Positions 43,517-53,244 of a stretch of DNA of 64,000 nt are shown here, piece by piece. The DNA lies in contig NZ_CP082944.1 of assembly GCF_019933155.2 (NCBI RefSeq), forward strand, positions 3,412,001 to 3,476,000, given 5' to 3'. The translations under genes and the position numbers were made by a program. This DNA comes from Metabacillus dongyingensis. GTDB lineage: Bacteria; Bacillota; Bacilli; Bacillales; Bacillaceae. Each line of letters opens with the position of its first letter. The stretch's first letter is position 1. The notes below the pieces were generated by a model. The model searched no databases, was not told where the DNA came from, and worked only from the letters and a program-made list of their open reading frames with translations.

Positions 43517-45145
43517 CTATTTCTTCTCAAAAATCCTCTTCAGTGTAAAGGAAAGCAGCTTTGGACACGTTTCAAAAGAATATGGGAGATGCAGACGCTC
43601 CGTCCATTTGTGAGGATCCTTGCCGAATGGCCCGACATTTAAAACGGGTATGTTCAGGGCTTTGATTTCCTCAAGAGGAAGCTGATAATGGTCCCCGTAA
43701 ATCGGCATGTTGGCAGTCAGCTCACGGATGGATTCTTCGCTTTCTCTGATCTGCAGGAAGCTTAAATCTGAAAGTCCGGCAAAATATTGCTGATTCTTGA
43801 GTGAAATCTGGAACTGATCCTTCGCATAGCTTTGAACCTCTGAAAGAATTCCTTGTATAAAATCATCCTCTTTTGAAGAAACAGACGGATAAAACGGCGG
43901 ACTGTAAAAAACAACAATCAAAGGCGCAAGCTCCTTGCACAAGCCGGATAAGCCAGAGACAATTTTATTTGTGAAATGGCGGTCATCCAGATCCCCGCGG
44001 TTGGCTTTTAAATAATGAATATGTCTGTTCACTTCAGCCTCTCCGACTTTCTTCACAGCGTACTCAAGCAGGTCATCATAGGACATAACGGTTACTTGAT
44101 AGGACGCAGGTGTATATGTGACAGACTGGCTGTAGCGTCTTGCTTTCTCGTCATAGAAGCGCTCAATATTGTTTGCCGCTTCCTCTGCTGTTTTCAAAAG
44201 CATATCATGCAGCTCAAGCATGCTGCGTTTCATTGTTAAAATATTAAAAAGCGTAACGGCTTCATGCGGAATTTGCACCGAATACTCTTCCTTTAAATCC
44301 TTTTGCATCAGATTCATCGGCGGAGGTGTAACTTCGTCATCCGCATTTTCGCTGTAGCGTTCATTCAGTTCAAGCAGCCTGTTAAGCTCTGATACCATCA
44401 AGTTTGCGTTTAATCCTGAAAAAGGCTCCCCAACATGGGTTTCAACTCCGCTGCAGTAAAATCCCGCAAGCACTTTGCCGATTGAACCCGAGTATACATA
44501 ATAATTCTCATCGTTTGGATATCTCGAGAACATTGGTTCCGAGTTTACGCATGCCCGGTATGAAAGGTTAAACTGGTTTTTCAGATCTTTCAAAACAGGT
44601 ACCGCGCCAAGCATACCGGCAGAATTCACTTCTTCATCAGGAACGGTCACCAAAAGGAGATTCCCATCAAACTCACCAGCCATTGCTTGCTCAAGCATTC
44701 CAAGCTGTACGGTCAGACCCGCTTTCATATCCATTGTGCCCCGGCCAAACAGCCAGTCGCCTGTTTCAATATCTTCTTTTACATGAGGAGGCAGCAGATC
44801 AGCTGAATTCAGCAGCTCCTTCGTTAATTCGTGGGGATGGAACGCTAAATGCTGCAGGTGACCATAATCTTTCACATCAACAACATCAAAATGACTCAAT
44901 AAAAGAACGGTTTCGTCTGTCTGCTTCTTGCTTTTTACAAGCGCAGTCAGAAAATACCGTCCATCAGCCAGCGGATGCAGCTGAAGAAAATCAGGATTTT
45001 CTTTAAAATAAGGAAAATCATTCAGTAAATAATAAAGATGCTGTGCAAGTGCAATCTCATCTTTTGATCCTGTAATGCTTGCAAGGTTCACTAGGCCTGT
45101 TAAAAGTTCCGTCAGCTGCTGTTTTGATTGCCATTTTGAATTCAT
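43517..45145 (-). CDS. yqjN: M20 family peptidase, RocB/YqjN-like
   Basis: 542 residues from ATG 45145 (TAGGAGG upstream; the frame opens at 45196). An M20 metallopeptidase: LLSHFDVVDVKDYG (first metal His/Asp, near residue 80), LFGRGTMDMKAGLTVQLG, and the VPDEEVNSAGML glutamate motif near 180, then a long insertion and the late FGKDPHKWTERLHLP segment. In B. subtilis YqjN sits in the same place, beside proI and yqjM, and is described as related to the amino-acid degradation protein RocB. The true substrate is unknown. Confidence 0.88.
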   Translation of the reverse strand: MNSKWQSKQQLTELLTGLVNLASITGSKDEIALAQHLYYLLNDFPYFKENPDFLQLHPLADGRYFLTALVKSKKQTDETVLLLSHFDVVDVKDYGHLQHLAFHPHELTKELLNSADLLPPHVKEDIETGDWLFGRGTMDMKAGLTVQLGMLEQAMAGEFDGNLLLVTVPDEEVNSAGMLGAVPVLKDLKNQFNLSYRACVNSEPMFSRYPNDENYYVYSGSIGKVLAGFYCSGVETHVGEPFSGLNANLMVSELNRLLELNERYSENADDEVTPPPMNLMQKDLKEEYSVQIPHEAVTLFNILTMKRSMLELHDMLLKTAEEAANNIERFYDEKARRYSQSVTYTPASYQVTVMSYDDLLEYAVKKVGEAEVNRHIHYLKANRGDLDDRHFTNKIVSGLSGLCKELAPLIVVFYSPPFYPSVSSKEDDFIQGILSEVQSYAKDQFQISLKNQQYFAGLSDLSFLQIRESEESIRELTANMPIYGDHYQLPLEEIKALNIPVLNVGPFGKDPHKWTERLHLPYSFETCPKLLSFTLKRIFEKK

Positions 45146-45287
45146 GATGAGACCTCCTATAATAAATGCTGTTTCTATTCTATAGAATTTTCGCAATTAT
45201 TAAAAGAGGTGTCAGGCAACTTGAATGAAGTATGCATTTAAAGCTGTTATACTTTTTATGAAATTCATTTCAGGGAGGCAAAGCTAG

Positions 45288-46304
45288 ATGAAAAACCATT
45301 TATTCACACCATATACCGTAAAAAATGTCACACTGAAAAATCGCATAGTGATGTCTCCAATGTGTATGTATTCTTCCCATCGCGAAGGCGGCATGGTTGA
45401 AGATTTTCACATGACACACTATATCAGCCGGGCAGTCGGCGGTGCCGGACTGATCATGATAGAAGCAACATCTGTCACTCCTCAAGGAAGAATCTCCCCT
45501 CAGGATTTAGGGATTTGGAACGATGAACATGCAGATGGACTTGCAAAGCTTGTAGACGGCATGAAGCAATACGGGGCAAAAACAGCCATCCAGCTTGCAC
45601 ATGCGGGACGAAAGGCTGTTTTAGAAGGTGAAATCATTTCTCCTTCAGCACTTGCTTTTAATGAAAAAATGAAAACACCCGCTGCAATGACGAAGAAACA
45701 GATCTCTGAAACCATTCAAGCATTTAAGGACGGAGCGATCCGCGCTAAAAAAGCGGGATTCGATATCATTGAGCTTCACGGTGCGCATGGTTACTTAATC
45801 AATCAATTCCTGTCCCCTTTGTCAAATAAACGGACAGATGAATATGGCGGAAGCAAAGAAAACCGCTACCGTTTCCTGCATGAAGTGATAGAAGCAGTAA
45901 AAGATGTATGGGATGGCCCATTGTTTGTCAGGGTATCCGCAACAGACTATCATCCTGAAGGATTAGACGTAGAAGATTATGTGGAATTCAGCACCTGGAT
46001 GAAGGAACAGGGCGTTGATTTAATTGATGTCAGCTCAGGGGCTTTAGTGCCTGCAGATATAAAGGTTTTCCCTGGATATCAAGTAAAATTCGCCGAGCGC
46101 ATCCGGGAAGGAGCAGGCATTGACACTGGTGCGGTCGGACTCATCACATCAGGAATCCAGGCAGATGAGATTCTCGGAAACGAACGTGCGGATTTGATTT
46201 TCCTTGCACGCGCGCTTCTGCGCGATCCGTATTGGCCTCGGACAGCAGCAATGGAGCTTGGGGCGGAAATTGAAGCTCCGAAGCAATATTCACGAGGATG
46301 GTAA
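45288..46304 (+). CDS. namA: NADPH dehydrogenase / old yellow enzyme YqjM (NamA)
   Basis: An FMN ene-reductase of 338 residues, the same length as B. subtilis YqjM. Key residues are conserved: C26 and Y28 in SPMCMYSS (flavin redox tuning), the substrate His pair in [10 protein letters not shown] near 164-167, [20 protein letters not shown] as family core, and R336 in the C-terminal YSRGW, the arginine finger that reaches the neighbouring subunit. It reduces activated C=C bonds and is linked to detoxification and oxidative stress. GGGAGG precedes the ATG; it has its own terminator. Confidence 0.96.
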   Translation: MKNHLFTPYTVKNVTLKNRIVMSPMCMYSSHREGGMVEDFHMTHYISRAVGGAGLIMIEATSVTPQGRISPQDLGIWNDEHADGLAKLVDGMKQYGAKTAIQLAHAGRKAVLEGEIISPSALAFNEKMKTPAAMTKKQISETIQAFKDGAIRAKKAGFDIIELHGAHGYLINQFLSPLSNKRTDEYGGSKENRYRFLHEVIEAVKDVWDGPLFVRVSATDYHPEGLDVEDYVEFSTWMKEQGVDLIDVSSGALVPADIKVFPGYQVKFAERIREGAGIDTGAVGLITSGIQADEILGNERADLIFLARALLRDPYWPRTAAMELGAEIEAPKQYSRGW

Positions 46305-46327
46305 AGATATTTTAAGTTTATAATTGG

Positions 46328-46356
46328 AAAAGCAGCCATGACGGCTGCTTTTTTCA
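46328..46356 (+). terminator. Terminator of namA
   Basis: AGCAGCC pairs with GGCTGCT around ATGAC, then six T. Confidence 0.88.
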
Positions 46357-46404
46357 GAATATCATTCATTTACTCTTTTCTCTGGCACCAAGACAAAATT
46401 ACAA

Positions 46405-46602
46405 TCACCTTAATGCCTTTTCAAATTCCGTTCCATCCTTCCTTGTTGAAAACCCAGTTGCAGGACCCAGACCTTTTCTTCCTGTTTCTTTCACTTCAGA
46501 GCAAGCACCAAGTCGTTTGTGATGAACTTTATATTTATTAACTGCTCCTGATAAATGATCACCTTGGAATACGATTGTGCAATCAGTACAGAAAATGTAA
46601 AT
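46405..46602 (-). pseudogene. Open frame without start codon, possible gene remnant
   Basis: 66 codons open between a TGA and a stop, reading FCTDCTIVFQGDHLSGAVNK at the start and GFSTRKDGTEFEKALR at the end. A CxxC pair and even composition make it look like real coding sequence, but there is no ATG, GTG or TTG near the start and no ribosome site. The terminator of the downstream-reading neighbour lies just before it. Possibly a 5'-truncated gene; family not recognised. Confidence 0.3.
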
Positions 46603-46607
46603 TCAAT

Positions 46608-46636
46608 AAAAAGAAGAGCTGCATCAGCCCCTCTCA
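46608..46636 (-). terminator. Terminator of the 46644-47201 gene
   Basis: On the minus strand GAGGGGCTG pairs with CAGCTCTTC (wobbles), followed by TTTTTATT, just after the stop codon. Confidence 0.65.
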
Positions 46637-46643
46637 ACTATCG

Positions 46644-47201
46644 CTAAAATCCCTTTTCATCTACCAGTTTCACGTTATCCTGAAGAAGCTCAACCTCTCC
46701 TCCTCCAGGCACCAGCTCATCTTGCTGAAAATACCAGAGGACCGTGTTTTGCAGATTGTATTTTTGGGCGATTTCTTTCTCCAGCATGCCCCCTACTTGG
46801 AGAGTTCGTGCTTCGGCCCCGTTTATTTTCACTTCCAGAGATCCTTTCTCATCTGAGAGAAGACCATAGATCATTGAGTTTCCGTAGAAATGATAATTTA
46901 AAAGTTCACTTTCAGCTTGACGGTCTTCGAGCGGATTTGTTGAGATGGACCCAGCTTTCCATCCATAAATTCCTTCTTTTAAAAAAGCCGTTCCAAGATG
47001 ATTCTTTTGGTCAATAAAAAAGAAGAGGGCTTCATCGTTTATTTTATAAGCTGGAATAACTACTTCCAGATCATGTTTCGTATGCTGCAGCGCTTCAAGA
47101 GGCTCATCGAAGGATTGTGATATTTCTGTCATTGACCAGATGACAAAGGCCAGACCAAAACAAATGAATAAACCTAAGGTTACTTTGTATTTATTCACCA
47201 A
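46644..47201 (-). CDS. Membrane-anchored protein of unknown function
   Basis: 185 residues. One N-terminal hydrophobic segment (about 8-24, TLGLFICFGLAFVIW) acts as signal anchor, followed by a soluble, probably extracytoplasmic domain with no cysteine and no motif that I recognise (LEVVIPAYKINDEALFFFID, EKEIAQKYNLQNTVLWYF). The start is GTG at 47201 behind GGGGGGATTT. It stands alone between two terminators. It is an orphan within the otherwise conserved yqj series. Confidence 0.65.
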   Translation of the reverse strand: MVNKYKVTLGLFICFGLAFVIWSMTEISQSFDEPLEALQHTKHDLEVVIPAYKINDEALFFFIDQKNHLGTAFLKEGIYGWKAGSISTNPLEDRQAESELLNYHFYGNSMIYGLLSDEKGSLEVKINGAEARTLQVGGMLEKEIAQKYNLQNTVLWYFQQDELVPGGGEVELLQDNVKLVDEKGF

Positions 47202-47317
47202 ATCCCCCCATTCTTCAAGTGTCTCCTGTTATTTTTTATATTCTAGGCCTTTAAGCTGTATTCCTTTTATCCTTAGAGGGAAATAATCTGCACTATTTCG
47301 CTATTTTCAGGCAAGAA

Positions 47318-47356
47318 AAAAGGAACTTCATCAAAATCTGATGCCGTTCCTCCCTA
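47318..47356 (-). terminator. Terminator of rpmG
   Basis: On the minus strand AGGAAC and CATCA pair with TGATG and GTTCCT across a two-base mismatch, followed by TTTTTT, seven bases after the rpmG stop. Confidence 0.8.
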
Positions 47357-47362
47357 AAATCA

Positions 47363-47512
47363 TTATTTTGTTTCGCGGTGCAGGGTTACTTTTTTAAGTC
47401 TGGGTGAATATTTTTTCAATTCCAGGCGGTCTGGATTGTTTCGTTTGTTCTTTTTTGTTATATAATTGCGGTCACCAGTCTCAGTGCATTGCAGGGTTAC
47501 GTTTACTCTCAT
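47363..47512 (-). CDS. rpmG: Ribosomal protein L33 (cysteine-reduced paralogue)
   Basis: 49 residues: [20 protein letters not shown] followed by [20 protein letters not shown] and KVTLHRETK. This is the standard bacterial L33 of the large ribosomal subunit. Only one Cys remains, so it is a zinc-free (C-minus) form, the type commonly induced in zinc limitation in Bacillus. Short gene with ATG at 47512, ribosome site GGAGG a little far upstream, and its own terminator. B. subtilis rpmGA lies in the same region. Confidence 0.95.
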   Translation of the reverse strand: MRVNVTLQCTETGDRNYITKKNKRNNPDRLELKKYSPRLKKVTLHRETK

Positions 47513-47592
47513 GTCATATTTCCTCCTACTAAATCATAAAACGTAATAGTTACGATTTGATAATATCATTTTAGCCGGTTCTATCTACTTTG

Positions 47593-48138
47593 TCAACTCC
47601 ATATTCTCTGAATGTCCGCTTTCCCATCGTGCTTGAGAATAATTTTAAACACATCGGGATTCGTCATGCTCATCAAGTGATCATATCCGAACGAATTATC
47701 AAAAGATCTGAGCAGCAGGGTTGTTAAATTTCCATGACTGACGAGTACTGTATGATTTTCTTTTGCAGCAGTAATCTCGGCCAGAAGAGAACAAATCCGC
47801 TCTAAGCCCGATTGGTTAGACTCGCCGCCTTCAAAGGCAAGAGACAGATCGTCAAATGTATCCTTAAGCCTGTCTTTCCAATCCTCCATGTTCTTTCCGC
47901 TCATCACTCTTTCGGATAAGCGCTCATCAAGACGCAGTTCAAGATTTTTCTTTTCGGCAAGCGGAGCTGCCGTTTGAATGGCACGGAGAAAAGGACTTGA
48001 GATGATTATGTCAACTTCAAGTCCTTTAAAAAACTCAGCAAGACCTAAAGCCTGGATAAGCCCTTCATCTGTAAGCTCATCTTCAAATGCCTGACCCTTC
48101 GCCTGACAATGCCGAACAGCATATATGATTTTAGTCAT
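47593..48138 (-). CDS. Histidine phosphatase family protein (phosphoglycerate mutase-like)
   Basis: 182 residues. [12 protein letters not shown] carries the catalytic His in the RHx motif, where the usual Gly is Cys. [16 protein letters not shown] is the second phosphate pocket with its Arg, [14 protein letters not shown] contains the acid, and [13 protein letters not shown] the second catalytic His. Substrate unknown. Its ATG at 48138 lies inside the last codons of rnz (8-base overlap), implying co-translation. Confidence 0.88.
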   Translation of the reverse strand: MTKIIYAVRHCQAKGQAFEDELTDEGLIQALGLAEFFKGLEVDIIISSPFLRAIQTAAPLAEKKNLELRLDERLSERVMSGKNMEDWKDRLKDTFDDLSLAFEGGESNQSGLERICSLLAEITAAKENHTVLVSHGNLTTLLLRSFDNSFGYDHLMSMTNPDVFKIILKHDGKADIQRIWS

Positions 48139-49060
48139 TTGCTCTCTCGACTTCAAAACATGAAAAATCCTCCGCAACCGATGTGTCAGGAAAAATTGAG
48201 GCTGCTTCACTTAACAGTGTGTCCTTATCGTCTTCCTGATAACGGGCACTAATATGAGTAAGAACCAGTTTTTTTGCGTTTGCCTCTAAAGCAGCCGCTG
48301 CAGCCTGGGTTGTCGAGGAATGAAAATACTGGTATGCAAGCAGTTCATCTTCCTCACCGAACGTCGCCTCATGGACAAGCATGTCTGCGTTTCGTGCAAG
48401 ATCCAGAATTTGCGGACATGTTCTCGTATCTCCTAATAATGCCACTACTCTTCCTTTTTTAGGGGCTCCAAGAAAGTCAGCGCCAGATAACACTCTGCCG
48501 TCATCTAATTGAACGGTTTCGCCATCTTTTAATTTTTTATAAACAGGCCCCGGTCCTACTCCTGCCTCTTTTAACTTGTCCACAAGGAGCATGCCCGGAG
48601 CATCCTTTTCAGTAATCCGGTACCCGTATGAAGGAACCCCGTGTTCCAGTTTCTTCGCTTCAACAGTAAATTGCTCATCTTCAAAAACAAGACCTTCATC
48701 AATTTCAACGATTTCAAGCGGATATTTTAAATGTGTAAAACTAAGCTGAAGAGATGACTGAACATATTCTTTAATTCCGGCCGGACCATAAATCGTCAGA
48801 GGCTCTTCCCCGCCCTGAAAAGAACGGCTCCCCAAAAAACCCGGCAATCCGAATATATGATCGCCATGCATATGTGTTATAAAGATTTTTTCAATTTTCC
48901 TCGGTTTTATTGAAGTATATAAAATTTGATGCTGCGTTGCCTCCCCGCAGTCAAACAGCCAGACGGCTTTGCGTTCCTCTAAAAGACGCAGGGCGATTGA
49001 GCTGACATTTCTTGCTTTTGCGGGCATTCCCGCACCCGTTCCTAAAAACAGCAGATCCAA
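48131..49060 (-). CDS. rnz: Ribonuclease Z
   Basis: A zinc endonuclease that matures tRNA 3' ends (those lacking an encoded CCA). From the TTG at 49060 (GAGGTG upstream) it has 309 residues. The metal motif [14 protein letters not shown] places H63, H65, D67 and H68 exactly as in B. subtilis RNase Z. LLGDTRTC and LTHISARY supply the remaining ligands, and the exosite arm is the [15 protein letters not shown] region. The frame is open far upstream to 49348, antisense to the nudix gene; that extension is not real. Confidence 0.95.
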   Translation of the reverse strand: MDLLFLGTGAGMPAKARNVSSIALRLLEERKAVWLFDCGEATQHQILYTSIKPRKIEKIFITHMHGDHIFGLPGFLGSRSFQGGEEPLTIYGPAGIKEYVQSSLQLSFTHLKYPLEIVEIDEGLVFEDEQFTVEAKKLEHGVPSYGYRITEKDAPGMLLVDKLKEAGVGPGPVYKKLKDGETVQLDDGRVLSGADFLGAPKKGRVVALLGDTRTCPQILDLARNADMLVHEATFGEEDELLAYQYFHSSTTQAAAAALEANAKKLVLTHISARYQEDDKDTLLSEAASIFPDTSVAEDFSCFEVERAND

Positions 49061-49183
49061 AATTGCTTCACCTCGTCCGATTTTCTTATCTATTAGAATA
49101 CATGACTTCCCGGAAAATATGAAGAATGAAAAGGGATTTAAATGGTTTAGAAGAATATAAATAACTTGAAGAAAGGGGATTCT

Positions 49184-49642
49184 ATGAAAACTCCAAAACA
49201 TATCGTGGCTGTATCGGCATTCATTACAAATAAAAACAATGAAGTGCTGCTTGTGAAAACATTCCACCGAAAAGACACATGGGAGCTTCCAGGAGGCCAG
49301 GTTGAAGAAGGCGAGCCGCTCGAGCAGGCCCTCTGCCGCGAGATTCATGAGGAAACAGGGTTTATTATTCAGCCAACAGGCATAAGCGGAGTTTATTTCA
49401 ATGCGACAGGCAGCATTTTAAACATCGTGTTTCATGCTGAGCTGCAGAGCGGGAAACTTGAAAAACAGCCCGATGAAATCATGGAAGCGGCTTTTTTTGA
49501 ACTGGAGGAAGAAACGATCAAACACTATATTAGCCGGGATCACTTAGTTCCCCGTGTACTTGATGCCATGGTCTCTAAATCAGCCGTTCCCTGCGAAACC
49601 TGGACAACCGATCCTTTTAAAAGAATAGAACGCCTGAATTAA
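49184..49642 (+). CDS. Nudix hydrolase
   Basis: 152 residues. The nudix box is complete: [20 protein letters not shown] then ETGF, near residues 39-62. It is followed by [19 protein letters not shown] and an acidic helix. This is a typical small MutT-like pyrophosphohydrolase; the substrate cannot be read from sequence. GAAAGGGG lies before the ATG at 49184 (frame open from 49166). It is divergent from rnz and ahead of zwf. Confidence 0.88.
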   Translation: MKTPKHIVAVSAFITNKNNEVLLVKTFHRKDTWELPGGQVEEGEPLEQALCREIHEETGFIIQPTGISGVYFNATGSILNIVFHAELQSGKLEKQPDEIMEAAFFELEEETIKHYISRDHLVPRVLDAMVSKSAVPCETWTTDPFKRIERLN

Positions 49643-49907
49643 TGCGAAAAGCTGGTTAATGCAGATTTCGATTAACATCAAACAAGGAGCTTTCCTTCGA
49701 CAGGTTTATTTGAAATTTTTATTAATTTTCATTTCATCTTTTATCTTTTTTTCCGATTTATGTATTCTAATTAATTGGTTCATACTACTTATGTATGAAA
49801 ATAAACTTAAATGTTTGATTTACTTCATTTTTAGCATTAAAATTAAGTACTTGAACAGGTTACATACTTTTTAATAAATCCGGCTGATATAAAGTGAGGT
49901 TCAATAC

Positions 49908-51398
49908 ATGAATACGGAACAAAAACCAAAAGCAGTTATCGTAATATTCGGAGCAACAGGAGACCTTGCAAAACGCAAGCTTTTCCCCTCCATCTACCGC
50001 CTGTACCGCAGCAAGAAAATCGATGCTGACTTCGCAGTTGTCGGTGTAGGCAGAAGACCGTGGACTAATGAGGAATTCCGCTCAAATGTCAGTGAATCGA
50101 TTCAATCATCTATTAAGCAATCATCAGAGCTTGAAGAATTCTCATCACACTTTTATTATCATCCGTTTGATGTGACAAATCCATCTTCATACTTAGAGTT
50201 AAAAAGCATCCTGTCCGATATGGACAGCAAGTATCAAATCCCGGGAAACCGGATGTTCTACATGGCCATGGCACCCGAATTCTTCGGAACGATTGCACGC
50301 AATCTTAAAAAAGAGGGATTAACTGCAACAGAGGGCTGGAGCCGACTTGTAATCGAAAAACCGTTTGGACATAATCTGCCTTCAGCACAGGAATTAAATG
50401 ATGAAATCCGCGAAGCTTTTTCTGAAGATCAAATTTACCGGATTGATCATTACTTAGGAAAGCAAATGGTCCAAAATATAGAAGTGATCCGTTTCTCAAA
50501 CGCATTGTTTGAGTCTGTCTGGAACAACCGCTATATCTCAAATATCCAGGTTACTTCAAGTGAAGTGCTGGGTGTTGAAGACCGCGGACGTTACTATGAA
50601 AACTCCGGCGCACTTCGGGATATGGTCCAGAATCACCTTATGCAGATGGTTGCCCTGCTGGCGATGGAGCCGCCGATTAAGCTTGAAACAGATGAAATCC
50701 GTTCTGAAAAAGTGAAAGTCATGCGAGCCCTTCGCCCAATGATGGAAAAAGATGTTGCGGATTATTTCGTGCGCGGACAATATGGTAAAGGCGAATCTGA
50801 AGGAAAAACGGTTCCTGGCTACCGCGAGGAAAGCAATGTGGATACCGAATCCAACACAGAAACATACGTGGCAGGCAAAGTCATGATTGATAACTTCAGA
50901 TGGGCAGGTGTTCCATTCTACATCCGTACTGGAAAGCGAATGGCGGCAAAATCCACAAAGATTGTTGTTCAATTTAGAGATTTGCCGATGAACCTATATT
51001 CCAAAGATGTCGACAGCAAGCATCCAAACCTGCTCGTCATTCATATTCAGCCTGATGAAGGCATTACTCTTCATTTGAATGCAAAAGAATCAGGCGGCGG
51101 ATCATATGTGAAACCGATCAAACTCGACTACTGCAGCAATTGTGTCGATCAGTTCAATACGCCTGAAGCCTATGAAAAATTAATCTACGATGGCCTGCGC
51201 GGAGATGCTACAAACTTCACGCACTGGGATGAGGTTTCATTATCATGGAGCTATGTTGATACCATCTCTAAAGCGTGGGAATCAGCAAAAGCAGACTTTC
51301 CTAACTATGCTTCCGGCTCAATGGGCCCGAAAGCAGCAGATGAAATGCTTGAAAAAGACGGCTTCCACTGGTGGCCGATTACAGATATTGTAGAATAA
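49908..51398 (+). CDS. zwf: Glucose-6-phosphate 1-dehydrogenase
   Basis: First step of the oxidative pentose phosphate pathway, making NADPH and 6-phosphogluconolactone. 496 residues: the dinucleotide motif IFGATGDLAKRKLFPSIYRL at about 13-32, EKPFGHN near 149, and the active-site segment RIDHYLGKQMVQN near 176-188. The start ATG has GTGAGG upstream. Partner enzyme gnd lies 2 kb away on the opposite strand, the same pairing as B. subtilis zwf and gndA. The 265 bases before it are very AT-rich, without a gene. Confidence 0.96.
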   Translation: MNTEQKPKAVIVIFGATGDLAKRKLFPSIYRLYRSKKIDADFAVVGVGRRPWTNEEFRSNVSESIQSSIKQSSELEEFSSHFYYHPFDVTNPSSYLELKSILSDMDSKYQIPGNRMFYMAMAPEFFGTIARNLKKEGLTATEGWSRLVIEKPFGHNLPSAQELNDEIREAFSEDQIYRIDHYLGKQMVQNIEVIRFSNALFESVWNNRYISNIQVTSSEVLGVEDRGRYYENSGALRDMVQNHLMQMVALLAMEPPIKLETDEIRSEKVKVMRALRPMMEKDVADYFVRGQYGKGESEGKTVPGYREESNVDTESNTETYVAGKVMIDNFRWAGVPFYIRTGKRMAAKSTKIVVQFRDLPMNLYSKDVDSKHPNLLVIHIQPDEGITLHLNAKESGGGSYVKPIKLDYCSNCVDQFNTPEAYEKLIYDGLRGDATNFTHWDEVSLSWSYVDTISKAWESAKADFPNYASGSMGPKAADEMLEKDGFHWWPITDIVE

Positions 51399-51406
51399 AA
51401 AGTTTA

Positions 51407-51437
51407 AACGCCTGGAAATTCCAGGCGTTTTATTTTT
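51407..51437 (+). terminator. Terminator of zwf
   Basis: AACGCCTGGAA pairs with TTCCAGGCGTT, followed by TTATTTTT. Confidence 0.88.
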
Positions 51438-51441
51438 GAAT

Positions 51442-51469
51442 AAAAAAAGCCTCCTCTCAGAGAGGCTGC
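51442..51469 (-). terminator. Terminator of the MFS transporter gene
   Basis: On the minus strand AGCCTCTC pairs with GAGGAGGCT (one offset), followed by seven T. Confidence 0.75.
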
Positions 51470-52840
51470 TTAGTTGAAATCCTTTTTACTATTCTTATAA
51501 TACATAAGAAAAACGGTCAGTGAGCATATGATTAGTCCCGCTAGCCCTGCAAAAATATTAGTATAAATCAGCTTAGGTGCAAGTCCGTGCTGCCATTCAA
51601 TAAACAGCCCGGAGAGAGCAACTCCGAAAGCTCCCCCAAAGAATTGCACAAGCTGTGTCATACCCATACCCGCTCCAATTTCTTTTTTCGGAAGGATGCG
51701 GGTTGCCTCATTTGCAATGCTTGATGTTAAGCTTGAAAAACCTGTGCTCATAAACATATAGGCAATTAAAATCGCGTAAGGTGAGAAGCCTGAGAAAAAG
51801 ATCAGAATAACGGTTGAAATCAACAGTGCTGCATGACCAAAAAAGATGAGCGGAAGATTTCCGAACTTATCGATCAACCGGCCAATAAACTGAGCTGCGA
51901 CTGCAGACAGAATAGCTCCCGGGAAGATAATCATTCCGATGGCAGCCGGATCTTTCTCAAAAATGACTGTCAGGATAATCGGCATTAAAAACAGAGTTGA
52001 GAAATGAACAATAAAAGCAGAAAATCCGACTCCGGCTAATTTCAAGTATGGCCGATTACGCAAAAGCGACGGCTGGACAAACGGTATGTCGACTTTATGC
52101 ACATGTCTCCAGAGAATAAATAATAGAATGATTGTGCCGGCAAGCAATGGTATGGACATCGTTGATAAAAATAGCAGCAATCCAGTAACGCCAAGTCCAG
52201 TCAGCAAGCCTCCGAAAGAATCAAAGTGGACTTGCTTTGCATCTTCTTTCGGCAAGAGTTTTTGAAAGAGCGGCAAAAGCAGGATGACAAATCCCGTAAT
52301 TAAAAAAAGATAATGCCAGCCTAAATATTGTGTAATGGCTCCGCCTATAACAGGACCTAGACCAAAACCAAGAGAGGCAGCTGATGAAATAAGCGACATT
52401 GCTTTTCCCCGTCTTGATATAGGAATGTATTTCCCTGCAAGAACCATTGCAAGACCAGGAACAGCCCCTGCACCTGCAGCCTGCAGAACACGGGCAGTTA
52501 AAAGCATATAAAAATTGTTTGAGAAAAATCCGATGATGGACGAGATTCCAAGCAGGATTAACCCAATAGAAAGCAGCTTTGAAATCGGAATAAAATCAGA
52601 TAAGCGGCTGTATGTCAAAGTGGAAATTGCAAAGGCAATCGAATAGCCGGATACAATCCATGATGCTGTTCCAGATGATAAGCTCAGGTCATTTAACACA
52701 CTTGGCAGCGCTACATTGAACATTGTCGTGTTCATTACGACAAGCCAGACTGTTAAGCTCCATAACAAAACAATCTTTGTTTCGTGGGCTAATCCATGTT
52801 CTTTTTTTTCAATAAGTATTTCTGTTGTGATAGCTGACAT
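51470..52840 (-). CDS. MFS multidrug-type transporter (TetL/EmrB-like)
   Basis: 456 residues with about 12-14 membrane helices. The first half closely follows the tetracycline/multidrug DHA2 branch: LWSLTVWLVVMNTTMFNVAL PS, TASWIVSGYSIAFAISTLTY, then motif A (SRLSDFIPISKLL) and motif C (GLGPVIGGAI). Proton-driven export of a small molecule is likely; the substrate is unknown. It is inserted between zwf and gnd, which are adjacent in B. subtilis. Confidence 0.88.
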   Translation of the reverse strand: MSAITTEILIEKKEHGLAHETKIVLLWSLTVWLVVMNTTMFNVALPSVLNDLSLSSGTASWIVSGYSIAFAISTLTYSRLSDFIPISKLLSIGLILLGISSIIGFFSNNFYMLLTARVLQAAGAGAVPGLAMVLAGKYIPISRRGKAMSLISSAASLGFGLGPVIGGAITQYLGWHYLFLITGFVILLLPLFQKLLPKEDAKQVHFDSFGGLLTGLGVTGLLLFLSTMSIPLLAGTIILLFILWRHVHKVDIPFVQPSLLRNRPYLKLAGVGFSAFIVHFSTLFLMPIILTVIFEKDPAAIGMIIFPGAILSAVAAQFIGRLIDKFGNLPLIFFGHAALLISTVILIFFSGFSPYAILIAYMFMSTGFSSLTSSIANEATRILPKKEIGAGMGMTQLVQFFGGAFGVALSGLFIEWQHGLAPKLIYTNIFAGLAGLIICSLTVFLMYYKNSKKDFN

Positions 52841-52918
52841 GTGATCCCGCCTTTTTATTTCGTGTACCTAATGAAATATACGCGCTCCATCCAAAATCGT
52901 CAACCAATTTGAATTCAC

Positions 52919-52951
52919 GAAAAAACCGGACATCCGCTTACATGCCCGGCC
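52919..52951 (-). terminator. Terminator of the Pmp3-like gene
   Basis: On the minus strand CCGGGCAT pairs with ATGTCCGG, followed by six T. Confidence 0.85.
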
Positions 52952-52957
52952 TATCTA

Positions 52958-53143
52958 TTAATAATGAGTGCCATATTTTTTTGCTCGTTTATCTGCCTTC
53001 GCATCTTTTACAACCAGTACCGCATGAATGGCTCCCGGAATATAAAAAATCAAAGTTAATATTAAATTCAGGAGAGCCTGAAATGGTTTTCCGACAAAAA
53101 GCACCGCTGCAGGCGGCAATAAGATGGCCAGTAAATAAAGCAT
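52958..53143 (-). CDS. YqaE/Pmp3 family membrane protein
   Basis: 61 residues with two hydrophobic helices: LYLLAILLPPAAVLFVGKPF, then LNLILTLIFYIPGAIHAVLV and a charged tail (KDAKADKRAKKYG). The LPPxxVxxxxG and PGxIHA elements are the signature of the Pmp3/YqaE (UPF0057) family, small membrane proteolipids linked to membrane potential and stress in other organisms. GGGGTG lies before the ATG. Own terminator. Confidence 0.9.
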   Translation of the reverse strand: MLYLLAILLPPAAVLFVGKPFQALLNLILTLIFYIPGAIHAVLVVKDAKADKRAKKYGTHY

Positions 53144-53208
53144 CCGTTTTCACCCCATTCAATCATTCTGTTTCTTTTTTACCCAGATATCATAAGGAGA
53201 AAATAAAA

Positions 53209-53242
53209 AGAAAACACGGCGCAGATGGCACCGTGTTTTCTT
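53209..53242. terminator. Terminator of gnd
   Basis: GAAAACACGG pairs with CCGTGTTTTC, with an inner TGC/GCG step. T tracts lie on both sides; just past the gnd stop on the minus strand. Confidence 0.88.
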
Positions 53243-53244
53243 TT

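Noticed and set aside
49061..49348. N-terminal extension of RNase Z
   Set aside because: The frame is open but antisense to the nudix gene; the TTG at 49060 with GAGGTG gives the exact family length and metal-site numbering.
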